This document shows positions 11,417-28,121 of a DNA stretch of 64,000 nt, one piece after another. Where the stretch lies: contig RWJK01001707.1 of the NCBI GenBank assembly GCA_004335835.1, positions 1 through 64,000 on the forward strand, written 5' to 3'. Both the position numbers and the translations under genes were made by a program. The notes below the pieces were generated by a model that was not told the origin of the DNA, did no database searches, and was given only the letters and a program-made list of their open reading frames with translations. Within the stretch, counting starts at the first letter, position 1; every line of letters begins with the position of its first letter. Source of the DNA: Scenedesmus sp. ARA3. Taxonomy: Eukaryota; Chlorophyta; Chlorophyceae; Sphaeropleales; Scenedesmaceae.

Positions 11417-14307
11417 ATGGACGCGCTGCTGGGCTCGCATGTCTCTTTGACTCTGGGCGACTCGCTTACTGTCCTTTCTCCGGCCAACATTACGAACTCC
11501 GGTTACAAATTGCACCAACTGACAGACGGACAGTTCAGCCTCCTGAAGCCATGGCAGACGTCCAGCGCTGCTGGCTCAAAAAGGGAGCAGAGTGGCTTGC
11601 CCAAACAGCAGCAGCAGCAGCGGCAGTGGCAGCAGCAACCTGCGCTGCCCCAAGAAGACAATGACAGCCAGCACCAGCAGCAGCAGCAGCAGCAGGTGCA
11701 AGCCATACTCCAAGCCCACCAGCAGCTGCTTGCAGCAGTGGCTGCCGCTTGCACTGGTGCAGCAACTGTGGAGCAGCCAGCAAACGGTGCTGCTGGCGCC
11801 ATACAGCAACAAACTGCTGCTGCTGCAAGTAAAAATGTCCTGCAAGAAGCAGGTCTAGCAGCAGAAGGCACTCCAGCCGCTACAGATTGGACGGTCCTTG
11901 CAGGAATGAAGCACACAGTGAAGCCTAAGCTGAACTTCCAGTACAGCGATACACAGGGCCAGCAGAGGGCAATACACAGCAAGCTGTTTGATGCCTTTAT
12001 CAGCAACCACAGCAGCAGCGACGTTGTGGCAGCAGCATATGATAGACAGGTGCTGCTGCCGGCTGGATGTGGCTTCTGCATGTCAGACCTGAAGGCCATG
12101 CAGCCTTTTGTTGAAGGTGAGACAGGCAGCATGTGCAAGTATGCAGCTGTGTCTGTAAACATGTATTGCCCCGTGCAGCGCTGCGTTGCTGCAGCAAGAT
12201 ACTTACAACATCAGCACACTGTGGCAGCTACACACTAGTGCAGCTCAGCCTCTGCTAGAGCCGCAACTCGCAGTGAGAGAGGGTAGTTGCATGTGGCTCC
12301 TGGCACCATCTCGTACAATATGAGCCTCAAGAGGGCAAACCCATGGTCTGAGGAACGGAAAATAACTTGCAACTGCAGGTGCTGCCAGTATCAGGTAGGG
12401 TGAAGCCACTCGCAGCTCCTGCAAGACAGTGTGGCACTGCTGATGCGCTTTCCCCGCGCACACGGGTTGAACTTTGCCAATTTGCCGCCTCCTTTGCCTG
12501 TTCATCGTTCCTACTAAGGCACAGAGGTCACGTCACCCCAACATGCCTTTGAACCTCCGCCAACACTGCACTACTGCTGCTGCTGCTGCTGCTCCTGCTG
12601 CTGCTTTGCTGCTGCAGCTGTGCAGCAGGCGGGGCGTGCCAGCCTGCTTGTGGTGGACCCTCCTTGGGAGAATGCCTCTGCGCGGCGCAGCGGCCGCTAC
12701 GCCACACTGACACCCAACCACCTGCTGTACATGCCTGTCAAGCAGCTGCTTAGACAGGTGAGGCTGGCTGCTGCTTCACATTGAATTACTCGCAACAATG
12801 ACACGCCACACTGACACCCAACCACCTGCTGTACATGCCTGTCAAGCAGTTATTGCGGCAGGTGAGGCTAGCTAGATGTCCTTCTGCCAGTGGTTGTCAG
12901 TCAAGCATCTGCCCTATCTGTCGTCAAGCCGCTGCTGAGGCAGGTGAGGCTGGCTAGCTACAGCTGCAGCTCAGTCAGCCACCTGCTGTACATGCCGGTC
13001 AAACAGCTGCTTGGACAGGTGAGGCTAGCTAGCTGTCCTTGTGAGTGTCAGTCAAGCAGATGCTGTGCCTGCCGGTTAAGCAGCTGCTGCTGCGGGTCAG
13101 GCCCTGGCTACCGCACAGCAGTGAGTGCTACTAAAGCACCTGCTGCCCCTGTTGTCAAACAGCTGCTTAGACAGGTGAGGCTAGCTGCAGCTGAGACAAC
13201 CATTTGCTATGCATGCCTGTCAAACAGCTGCTGAGGCAGGTGAGGCTGCCTGGGCTGAGTCAGGCCACCAGCTTGCAGTGCACACTGCCAGCTTCCTGCT
13301 TCTACAGCAACGTACTGACCACAGCCCTGCACTCATGCATCAACTGCCGACATCATGACGCTGCTGCTGCTGCTGCTGCCGCAGGATCCTGGCAGCCTGG
13401 TGGCGCTGTGGGTGACCAACAGGCGCCGCATGCACCGCTTCGTGGTGCAGCAGCTGCTGCCCGCATGGGGCCTGCAGCACGCCGCCACGTGGCTGTGGCT
13501 CAAGGTAGGGTTGCTTTTCCCTCATTTGGCCATGGCTCTTGAGTGGCGGTTTTTATGACGAAGATGGCGCCGTTCCAACTCATGCTTCCTCACATTCAGG
13601 CCGGGCAGTCCTGCAGTGGCATCCATGGAGTGGCTTGGGCATGGACATGGTGTGCTGCACTTCAACAGCTCATTTTGTGGTGTTTTATTCATGCATCTTG
13701 TGTGCCCTGCTGCTGCTGCTGCCAGGTGGCAGACTCAGGGCAGGCTGTGTCCCCCATCACCAGCCTGCACAGGCACCCCTGGGAGCAGCTCTGGCTGTGC
13801 AGGCCCCTGGGTGGCACCACAGCAGCTGGCAGCGATGCACAGCCACAGCCACCTGCTGCTGCATCACTGGCACGTGAAGAGCGCGAGTGTGGGGCTGCGT
13901 CAGCTTCAGCTTCCACAGCTGTCCTGCAGCCACCCGACATGCATGTGCTGGTGTCAGTGCCTGGCTTGCACTCGCGCAAGCCACACCTGCGGCACCTGCT
14001 GCTGCAGTATGTGGCACAGAGTGCAGCAGCAGCAGCAGCAGCAGCAGCAGGTGACGGGTTGCCTGGCGAGGACGGCAGCACAGCAGCAGCAGCAGCAGCA
14101 AGGGGCGGCCATGCAGCTGATGTGGCAGGCAGCTGCGCAACGGCTGCTGCTGCTGCTGCTGCTGCTGCTGGTAGTGGTGGCATGCTTGCCGCTGCAGCTA
14201 GCGAGGCAGCTGCAGCGCCTGCAGGTGCCGGCCAGCAGCCAGACCAGCAACAACACGCAGCACCACCATCAGCAGCAGCAGCAGTACATGGCAACCAGGC
14301 GGCTGCT

Positions 14308-14349
<42 letters not shown>

Positions 14350-14487
14350 GATGGCAGCAACCCTCCCTGCCAGCCGCTGTGTGTGGAGCTGTTTGCGCGG
14401 GAGCTGTTTCCTGGCTGGCTCAGCTGGGGCAATGAGTGCATAAAGTTCCAAGACATGGCCTACTGGACACCTAAGCCTGCACTGTGA
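11417..14487 (+). CDS. METTL4: METTL4-type MT-A70 family adenine N6-methyltransferase (4 exons, 573 aa)
   Basis: Proposed exons are 11417-12116, 12618-12757, 13385-13504 and 13726-14487; their phases close exactly. The family transfers methyl from S-adenosylmethionine to adenine N6, with substrates reported as DNA or U2 snRNA depending on the organism. The catalytic motif DPPW is at about residues 247-250, in VVDPPWENASARRSGRY. The METTL4-specific C-terminal blocks follow: LVALWVTNRRRMHRFV, LVSVPGLHSRKP and ELFARELFPGWLSWGNE. The N-terminal 150 residues are Gln/Ala-rich linker. Two large Ala/Gln insertions encoded by CAG/GCA repeats interrupt the C-terminal half. Introns 1 to 3 end in (CTG)n acceptors. 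Intron 2 holds six extra copies of the exon-2 end with its donor, and copies of the final exon end lie downstream of the stop. The assignment is firm; the substrate is not known. Confidence 0.93.
12719..13239 (+). repeat. METTL4 exon 2 donor echo array, seven copies
   Basis: The authentic exon end (NHLLYMPVKQLLRQ, closing at 12757 before GTGAGGCT) is followed in the intron by degenerate copies closing at about 12861, 12943, 13018, 13097, 13174 and 13239. Most keep CAG followed by GTGAGGCT. Spacing shrinks from 104 bp to about 65-82 bp. The first copy is 60 bp of near-exact exon, and the later ones are more diverged. Confidence 0.85.
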
Positions 14488-14846
14488 CTGAGGCCATCTT
14501 GCTCTGGTGCTGACCCAGTCAATGTTCTTCTTTCAGCAGGCAGTACATGCATGTCCAATGTGTTGCTGGGGCAACCACTGCATCAAGTTCCAGGACATGG
14601 CCTACTGGCAGCCAAAGCCTTCGCCGCCTGCAGTGTAACAAGTCCTGGTGTTGGTTAATTCAGTGGTTGCCCAGTGAGCCTGCCGTCAGCTAAGTCACTT
14701 AGCCGTTTACTAAACGGGTTGTGTTGCATAAAGTTCCAGGACATGGCCTACTGGCAGCCAAAGCCTGCGAGACCAGAGAGAAGTCACTCTGCAGAAGCCA
14801 GTACATGTGCGTCCAGCGTGTTGCTGGTGCAACGAGTGCAAATGAT
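14420..14846 (+). repeat. METTL4 terminal-exon echoes beyond the stop codon
   Basis: The end of the last exon (KFQDMAYWTPKPAL, stop at 14487) is repeated at 14561-14638 (again KFQDMAYWQPKP, with a TAA) and at 14718-14769. A fourth partial copy of the upstream part lies at 14798-14846. The second copy's TAA lies inside a TGTAA word at 14634-14638, a candidate polyadenylation signal. Confidence 0.8.
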
Positions 14847-15259
14847 AGTACCCAGTTGGCTGATCAAGTAGCAGCAACTCACGCCAACAAGCGCCAGCAC
14901 ACATTCAAATTGTCAACATTCTAGTACCAAAAGAAGCGTCTCGCGTCTAAACAGCAAATGCCTAGCCATGCGTATCCTCCGCTTTCAAAATCGCGCCATA
15001 ACACATGCCATCACCAAATCATTATGGTGATACATCCGTCAAAAAACTCAGATGCTGTTCATTTTGAATCTTTTTTGTGATTGTCAGCGTTTGTGTGCAC
15101 CCGTGACTTCCTCGACCTGTCAGTAAAGTGTTCAGCAGCTTGCAAACCTGCACCAGCACGTTCACATACATTCAGTCTCCGCTGCTACCATTAAAAAGAT
15201 CAATAAAATCTTAATTTGCAAAATACAGCAGCCTTCGCGGCAGCAACAGCAGTAGCAGC
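14488..15259. other. METTL4-ORC4 intergenic region (772 bp)
   Basis: The left half carries the METTL4 terminal echoes and a TGTAA candidate at 14634-14638. The right half (about 14930-15240) is noticeably more A+T-rich than its surroundings and should contain the ORC4 promoter and 5' UTR. No TATA box or other specific element can be defended. Confidence 0.5.
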
Positions 15260-17041
15260 ATGTCAGGACATATGCTTGTCAGCCCTTCCAAGCGGCAAAG
15301 GCTTGCTGCAGACGCACAGCCAGCCGACCAACGGCAAAGCATGACTTCATCACAGTTTAGAGACGCTGCAGTAGGCTTCCTAAGCAGCAGGCTGGTTGAT
15401 AGCAGTGGCACCCAAGCAGCAACACTGCAGCTGCGGCCATCTCTGCAGAAAGTGCACGATGATCTTGTAGCAGTGCTGGATAACGCAGTGCAGCTGAAGC
15501 AGAACGCATCGCTGCTGGTGATAGGAGAGCCTGGAATTGGCAAGACCATGGTGAGCAGTACAAGACGCAGCAGCGCTGGCAACAGCAGCTGTGTCAGCGC
15601 TGTTGGTTGTGCACCTCGCATGGGCGGGCCAGGCAGCAAAAATGCATGCTGCACAGAGGGAAAGCAGAAAGTGTGACACAGTCGTGCTCGTAACACGCCC
15701 TGCAACTGAACCGTGATCGACACAGCCATGCTATAATGTTTGCTGGTGCATGCTGCGCAAGTGGCTGCAGCACCAGCTGCGCCTGCAGGCACAGAGACAG
15801 GTCCAGTCGGTGATGCAGCAAAGTTGAACGGTTTCGACTAATGCCATGTGCACTGCAACCTGCAACAGTACAAAGGATCAAAGGTCTTTGGTAAGTGCCA
15901 TGCTTGCAATCGTGTGCTGCTGCTGCCGGTGTGCGCTGCAACCGTTCCTGCAGGTGCTGCAGCGAGTGCTGCGCAGCAGCATGGCGCAGCACAACACGGA
16001 GCCGGGCAACCCTACACTCGGCGCTGTGCAGCTGTCTGGAGTGCTGCACTGTGATGAGCGCATAGCATTCCAGGAGATCGCCCACCAGCTGTGCAGGTTT
16101 GCAAGGAGTTGCAGGAAGCACACTTTGGACAAGCACAATGGAACCTGTTGCTCACTCACATGTCTAGATGGGGTTCCCGCACCACGGGCAGGTGTGGCGC
16201 TGGGCGGTGCAAGCTGCAGTACAGCTTGCCTCAGCAGCAGCAGTGGCGGCAGCAAAACAGCAGCACCTTACTTTTGTATGTGCACTGTGTGCGATAGTAA
16301 CCTGCACAGCTGCTGTAGTTTGCACCCAAGGGTGATGAAGCACGCTCATTTGCAGCAGCAACACATCACAGCATAGGTTGCTGATGGTGCTGTGGTTGAC
16401 GTCGTCCTGCTGCTGTCACTGCTGCTCTCATGCTTCCGTTGCTGCTGCCGCAGCACGTTTGGCATCCCCTTCAGCCGCTCAGCCAGCTTTGACGACAACC
16501 TGGCCTTCTTCAAGGAGGTGCTGGCGGAGCTGCAGAGGTGGGTTTTTAGGGTTTTGGATCCTTCTTGCTGCAAAACCCCACCAGTGATGGTTTAGCAAGC
16601 AGCCTGGTCTACTTCAAGGAGGTGCTGGCAGAGCTGCAGAGGTGCAGGTTGACGTTTTTGGATCTAGCGCAGTCAATGTTATCACCAGTCATTGTTGAGG
16701 AAGCAGCCTGGCGTTCTTCACAGACGCACTGGCAGAGCTGCAGAGGTGTGTGGTGTTCTGGTTTAAAGTGCCACCTACCGTGTTGCTTAGAGCTGCTGGC
16801 AGAGCTGCGAGTATGGGGACGGGTGGGGGCTCAGCTGCTGAGGACTGTCATGCATTGCTGCTCTGCAGGGCTTTCAAGACGGTGGTGTTTGTGATCGACC
16901 AGCTGGAGGCTTTCATGCGGGCAGCCAAGCAGACGCTGCTGTACAACGTGCTTGACGCGCTGCAGCACAGCCAGGTGCAGGTGAGGAGCGCGAGCAGCAG
17001 CAGCAGCAGCAGCGGCACAGCCAGGTGCAGGTGAGGAACGC

Positions 17042-17079
<38 letters not shown>

Positions 17080-20000
17080 CAGCCAGATGCAGGTGAGCAG
17101 GGCGAGCGGCGGCAGCAGCAGCAGCAGCAGCAGCAGCACAGCCAGGTGGAGGTGAGGAGCGCGAGCTGCGGGTAAAGCAGCTGGAGCAGCAGCAGCAGCA
17201 GCAGTGGAACAGCCAGGTGTAGCTACGCAGGCATGAGAGGTTGCAACTGTTGCTGCAGCAGCAGCTAGGATGGTGTCGCTGCAGCAGCAGCAGCAACGAG
17301 GAACACCAACGGCTTGCCATAGACTCAATGCCTGTTGCACTGGCTGGTGTCAGTAATGTTTGCCTCCATCTCCCAAAAGTCAGCGGAGCTGCCTGGCTGT
17401 GGACACCATGTGTGCTGGCATGTCAACGAAGGACAGTGCAGGCATACGCGCTGCACTCCAAACAAGTTTCAGGGAGGTGCACCCAAGCGTCATATTAGGG
17501 ACAGGAGAGCAGTAGCAAGGCACATGTATCGCCCAGCTGACGCCACATGCCTGTGCCTGCTGCTGCTGATGCAGGCGGTGGTGTTTGGCGTGAGTTGCTA
17601 CTTTGATGTGCAGGACATGATGGAGAAGCGCGTGCGCTCACGCTTCAGCAACAGGAAGGTCTTCCTAAACGGCCTCTGCGCGGCACAGCAGGTGCGGAAG
17701 TTGCAACTGCAGGCGGCAGCAGCAGCAGCAGCAGCAGCATGCCTGCGGCCATACTTTTTTTACCCGGGGGACGGAATCCTACTGGCTCGCCGCACACAGC
17801 ACAATTGGGCGAGCCCAATTGCCGGGAGAGAGAGGCAATGCCTCACCAGCAGAACACGTCACACCGCCCTATGCAGGAGGTGCCCAGCGCCCGGACCAAA
17901 AAATACAGCAGGGGAGTTGAACCCCCACACCCCCTTGGTGTGCTACAGCTGAATTGCACGCCGCACACACCCGACCAACACTCAGTGTTAGCTGCCCCAA
18001 TAAAGGAGTTTATAAGTGCGGCCATACTGCGGCCATAATGCAGTGCCCTGCTGCTAATGGCAGCGCTCAGTGGGAGTTAACTAACCCCAGGGTGGGGGCA
18101 GCATGCTGGTTTATTAGGTGTACCCTGGGAAGACAGCTAGTGGGTCCTGTAGGTATGCTTGGCCTGCAGCCTATCACTGCCCTGCTGTTCAAAACCTATC
18201 TCTTTGTGTGCTTGCAGGACGCCGAGGAGTCGCATGCGGCGGTGCTGTCCTCACTGCTGCACCTGCCCGACAGCTTTGCGCCACACGAGCAGGCCCGCGT
18301 CAAGCAGCACAACAGCAGCGTGCAGAAGGCGCTCGCCAGCCAGGACGTTAAGGTGAGCAGCACTACCCCACAATACAATGCATATATGGGTTCCAGTTGT
18401 GCGCCTGTTGTTCTTGCAGCATGCTCGACAAACCTGCGAACAGCTGTGAGGTTTCCGAGTTGGGAGTGGTGGCTTCCTCCACCCTCGTTCTCTGACCCTG
18501 CTGCTTTTCTGCAAACCTTTCCTGCAAACCCTTTCTGCAAGCACCAACCGCATGCTTTCCTGCAACCTCCTTCATTGCAGGCAGCGCTGCAAGAGGCGGT
18601 CATGGCGGGCATAACGCCGCGGGAGCTGGGCGTGGTGGCTCCGTCTGCTCTCTTCCTGGGATCCTTCTGCTTTCCTGCAAACCTTTCCTGCAAACCCTTT
18701 CTGCAAGCGCCAATTGCATGCTTTCCTGCAAGCTCCTTCATTGCAGGCTGCGCTGCAGGAGGTGGTCATGGCAGGCATCACGCCGCGCGAGTTGGGCGTG
18801 GTGGCTCCGTCTGCTCTCTTTCTCTGACCCTGCTGCTTTTCTGCAGACGTGTCCTGCATACCCTTTCTGCAAAGCACCAACATAATGGTTTCCTGCAAAC
18901 CAATCACCTGCAGGCAGCGCTGCAAGAGGCGGTCATGGCGGGCATCACGCCGCGGGAGCTGACTGTGGTGGCGCTGAGCTGCCTGGCGTCACTGGAGGGC
19001 CAGGGCGGGCAGGTGCTGGGGCTGCTGCCACACCATGTGGCGGGCGCGCTGCGGGGCTGGATGCAGCAGCTCAACGGCCGGGTGAGTGTGCTGGGTACAT
19101 GCATACATGCCTTGCTGTGATGTGTGGGGTGTATGGCTGCTGGTGTGAGTGTGGCTGCTGCTGGGGCTGTGTATTGGCAACAGCGGGTGTACACAGTTGT
19201 GTCAGCAGCGTGCGCACAGAGGGACTGCAGTGCCGTCAATGGGTCACTGGAGGGCCAGGGCGGGCAGGTGCTGGGGCTGCTGCCACACCACGTGGCGGGC
19301 GCGCTGCGAGGCTGGATGCAGCAGCAGTGGACGACCGGGTGCGGTGCTCTAGTTGTTGCTGTGAAGGGGTGCGACCTGCGTAAGTGTTGATGTTCATGCA
19401 TGTATAAGAACGAATTTACACATCCGCTGAGTCCTCACGCATGTGTTGCTGGGGTGTGGTGGTTGCTGGTGTCTTGCTACCAGAACATTTAGCAAAAAAC
19501 GTATCTTCTAAGCTGCTGCTGCTGCTGCTGCTACTGCTGCAGGTGCCTGCGCTGCAAGGCCTGTCAGTGCTGGAGCTGTGCATGCTGGTGGCAGCGCAGC
19601 GCCTGGAGGACCGGGGCGCTGCGGTGTTCAACTTTGAGGTGGGCCAGCAGCAGCAGCAGCAGCAGCAGCAGATCAGATGTTGTTGGGTTCAACAGTTTCA
19701 TAGGTTCAGCGCCCGGCAAGGCTGCTGCTGCTACTGCTGCTGCGGGGTCTGGCTGGTATACATTTTAGCTGTTTATTTGACAGCGTTCTGCAGCGGCCGA
19801 AAAGGTTCTCTCTTGACTCAGGCAGGCAGGCGGTATGTGGTTGCAGCCGCAGTCAACACCTCAAATGTGCAACGACTCAACAGTGCTGTGTGGCCTGGCT
19901 TTGCTGCTGCTGCCGCTGCTGCTGCCGCTGCAGATGGTGCTTGATGAGTTCATGGTGCCAAGCAGATGCAGATGCACTCAATTGAGTCAAGTAAAACGCA

Positions 20001-20453
20001 CACATCATGTGGCCTGACTGCTGCTACTGCTGCTGCTGCTGCTGCAGATGGTGCTTGATGAGTTCATGGGTGCCAAGCAGATGCGGATGCACTCAAATGA
20101 GTCAAGTAAAACGCACACATCATGTGGCCTGACTGCTGCTACTGTTGCTGCTGCTGCTGCTGCTGCAGATGGTGCTTGATGAGTTCATGGGTGCCAAGCA
20201 GATGCAGCTAGGCTTCCTGTGGAGCAGGAGCGCCGCGTGGCGCGCCTTCAGGGACGTCACCGACCAGGGGCTCATCGCGTTCACGGCAAGCAGGCCTGGC
20301 AGCAGGGGTATGATGCAGCGCTACCTGCCTGCGCAGCTACGTGTTGCCAAGGGGGAGCTGCAGCGGGGCCTTGCGGGGCACAGCCACTGCCCCGACTTCC
20401 TCACCAAGTGGCTGCGGGGCGATGCACTCAACTCATACATCAGCCTGGCCTAA
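15260..20453 (+). CDS. ORC4: Origin recognition complex subunit 4, AAA+ ATPase (9 exons, 476 aa)
   Basis: Proposed exons are 15260-15550, 15954-16096, 16454-16537, 16869-16980, 17575-17691, 18218-18352, 18914-19081, 19543-19638 and 20169-20453, giving one continuous frame. ORC4 binds ATP within the ORC ring that loads MCM helicase at replication origins. Walker A is GEPGIGKT at about residues 89-96. Walker B is VFVIDQLEAF. QTLLYNVLDALQ, MEKRVRSRFSNRK and LQGLSVLELCMLVAAQRL match recognisable ORC4 blocks, and the C-terminal region (DQGLIAF, then HCPDFLTKWL) is the winged-helix end. A KRQR cluster near the N-terminus could be a nuclear signal. The second Walker B acidic position is Gln instead of Glu. 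Introns carry echoes of exons 3, 4, 7 and 9, and intron 5 contains a dispersed repeat. Confidence 0.93.
16500..16816 (+). repeat. ORC4 exon 3 donor echo array, four copies
   Basis: The exon end FFKEVLAELQR (closing at 16537 before GTGGGT) is repeated with closures at 16641 and 16745, both followed by GTG donors, and a shorter remnant at 16790-16816. The unit is 104 bp and includes intron sequence (a TTTTGGATC stretch), so whole exon-intron junctions were copied. Confidence 0.85.
16966..17220 (+). repeat. ORC4 exon 4 donor echo array, five copies with CAG runs
   Basis: CACAGCCAGGTGCAG followed by GTGAGGAGCGCGAG and a (CAG)n run recurs at 16966, 17018, 17079, 17140 and 17208, progressively altered. 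The authentic donor is the first, after 16980. Confidence 0.85.
17754..17910 (+). mobile_element. Dispersed repeat of about 157 bp inside ORC4 intron 5
   Basis: This is the direct-orientation partner of the inverted copy at 10771-10927. It shares the T-run, the GGGGGACGGAATCCTACTGG core, GGCAATGCCTC, CAGGAGGTGCCC and a terminal ACCAAAAAAT. It also has an insertion with a perfect 8-bp hairpin, AATTGGGC-GA-GCCCAATT. It lies between exons 5 and 6, and the intron remains spliceable in the model. Confidence 0.6.
18493..18990 (+). repeat. ORC4 exon 7 acceptor echo array, three copies of a 166-bp unit
   Basis: Each unit has a pyrimidine-rich block with CTGCAAACC words, a CAG acceptor and then AALQEAVMAGITPREL. 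The exon-like parts start near 18581, 18747 and 18914; only the last continues into the rest of exon 7. The first two continue into LGVVAPSAL and then noncoding sequence. Confidence 0.88.
18989..19328 (+). repeat. ORC4 exon 7 3' portion duplicated in the following intron
   Basis: A segment coding SLEGQGGQVLGLLPHHVAG occurs in the exon (from 18989) and again at 19243-19328 with few changes. The copy is followed by sequence without a clear donor. Confidence 0.85.
19934..20230 (+). repeat. ORC4 exon 9 acceptor echo array, three nearly identical copies
   Basis: MVLDEFMGAKQM with its (CTG)nCAG acceptor starts at 19934, 20048 and 20169, in units of 114 and 121 bp. The units differ mostly in the number of CTG repeats and a few bases. 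Only the third continues into the rest of exon 9. The high identity suggests recent duplication. Confidence 0.9.
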
Positions 20454-20571
20454 ACGCCGCCGTTGGCAAAGCTGGCAACTGGTGGAGTGGCAGCGGGTAG
20501 AGTGAATTAATGTGCGAAGTGTGTATTTGAAGCACTGTGTTATTTGAAGGATGCCAGACTGTAGGGGCATT

Positions 20572-20600
20572 TGTAATCTGGCTGCCCTGCGTAGCTGTAA
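20572..20600 (+). terminator. Candidate ORC4 polyadenylation signals (TGTAA)
   Basis: TGTAA words at 20572-20576 and 20596-20600 lie about 120-145 bp after the ORC4 stop. TGTAA is the usual polyadenylation word in chlorophyte nuclear genes. Confidence 0.45.
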
Positions 20601-20986
20601 GTGCAGTATGCTTGCATGGTCGATGGCGGGTGCGCTGGTGGGTATCAGGACCATCAACTTCAAGCTTGTTGCGTGAAAAGGCGCTGAAAGAGTGCCGGGA
20701 CATGTCACGGAGTCCGGCAGGCGCATATGCGATCGACTTGTCACCTTGCCTAAAGAACAGTCCGTGGTTGCACGTGCTAGCTTTGCAGGCTTCAGATCTC
20801 TCCAGCAGCACTTCTACTGTTGTTAAGTCTCGAATCTGGTGCTTTTCTGCTCTGGATCGCTGGGTCCCGCGGTAACACTGGGTCACGCAGTAGTAGACCG
20901 CAGCAAAAACGCGAATACCCCGGAATCAAGGTGCAGGTGGCGAGCAGGACCGGCCTCTTTTTGCGTGATCGAAAACTTCCAACACC

Positions 20987-27002
<6,016 letters not shown>

Positions 27003-28121
27003 GCAGCAGCAGCAGCAGGCAGTGCGCTGCAAGGCCTTTGTATGAGCAAGCAGCGAGGCAGCTGCAGCAGCAGCAGGCGCTGCATGCGGCTTCTGTATGA
27101 GTGCTCAGCAGCTGGCAAGCATTGATGATGTGTATATGCGTCTTTCTCCTTCGATTTGTGTAGGTTGGCTGCTGCCGCTGCAGCCAGAGTTGGCAGCAGC
27201 AGCAGCAGCGGCGGGCCAGCGTTGCAGGCTGGTGTTGGGTAGGGCCCGGGTTGTCTGGCAAGTGCTGTTCCTTTTGCCTGGCTGCGTCTGGCGTTGTGTT
27301 CAGTCGTGACGTTCAGCTCTGCTGGTCTAGCGCTGGCAGTAAGGTTGAGTCCGCAGCTGTCCGGGGTTGGGATTGTGCTGGTTGGTGTGTCGCGTCTGCG
27401 GCAGTGTTGTACTGTATGGGGTGTGGAGCTTGTGTGTGATTGGTGGTGTTTGACTTCAGCCGCTTGGTGCTTGTCGATTTCTAAAAATCTACACACGTGG
27501 ATGTGTGTCCCATCAAGCGCGGAATATCTGATTTTGGCTGCGTCTGATGTGGCGTGGTTTGAGTTGGTTAGCTTATCAGCTGTCAGCAACCAAAGCCAGC
27601 TGCAGTTTGAATTGTGTTACTTTGATGCTGTCCCAGGATGACAGGGGCAGGCACCGCCGAGGTAACAACCAGAAACAAGCAAGCAAGCGCAATCCTTTCT
27701 TGCCACAGCCATGAACAGCAAACAAAACAGGCAGCCTTAGGACGCCACAGTCAGAACACAACGACCTGGGATCTGCAGAATTCCACACTGCTGTTCCTGC
27801 GTGATCAGCCCACTTGGAGCGCCAGGAGCCTTCGGGCAGGGGGCCGTCTGGTGCAGCATTGCTTGCAGGTGCGCAGTTGTGCATTTACATGCCTAAAACT
27901 GCCATGGGTACTTCACACACAAAAGCTTGCGTGGTGTACCCCACGCAGTACGGTACGCCCCAGAGCACTGTTTGCTAAGACACTATGTCCTTATGCTGCA
28001 GCGCAATCCCACAAGCACCAGTTACAATGTGGCACGTGCCACTGCCATCATGCTGATTCACTGCAGTCAACCAATCCCCACGGCCCTTCATCAACCAGCT
28101 TCAACAGGCTGCTGCCACCAG
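27003..28121. other. Convergent 3' region between DAHP synthase and Misato
   Basis: No gene is seen here. The + strand is G+T-rich up to about 27640 and becomes C+A-rich beyond it, which places the junction of the two convergent 3' UTRs near 27640. Confidence 0.55.
28022..28026 (-). terminator. Candidate Misato polyadenylation signal (TGTAA)
   Basis: The minus strand reads TGTAA about 96 bp after the Misato stop. A second one is at about 27886. Confidence 0.45.

Noticed and set aside
20725..20765. Possible further copy of the dispersed repeat downstream of ORC4
   Set aside because: Similarity is confined to a few words in the minus-strand translation; not distinguishable from chance by eye.
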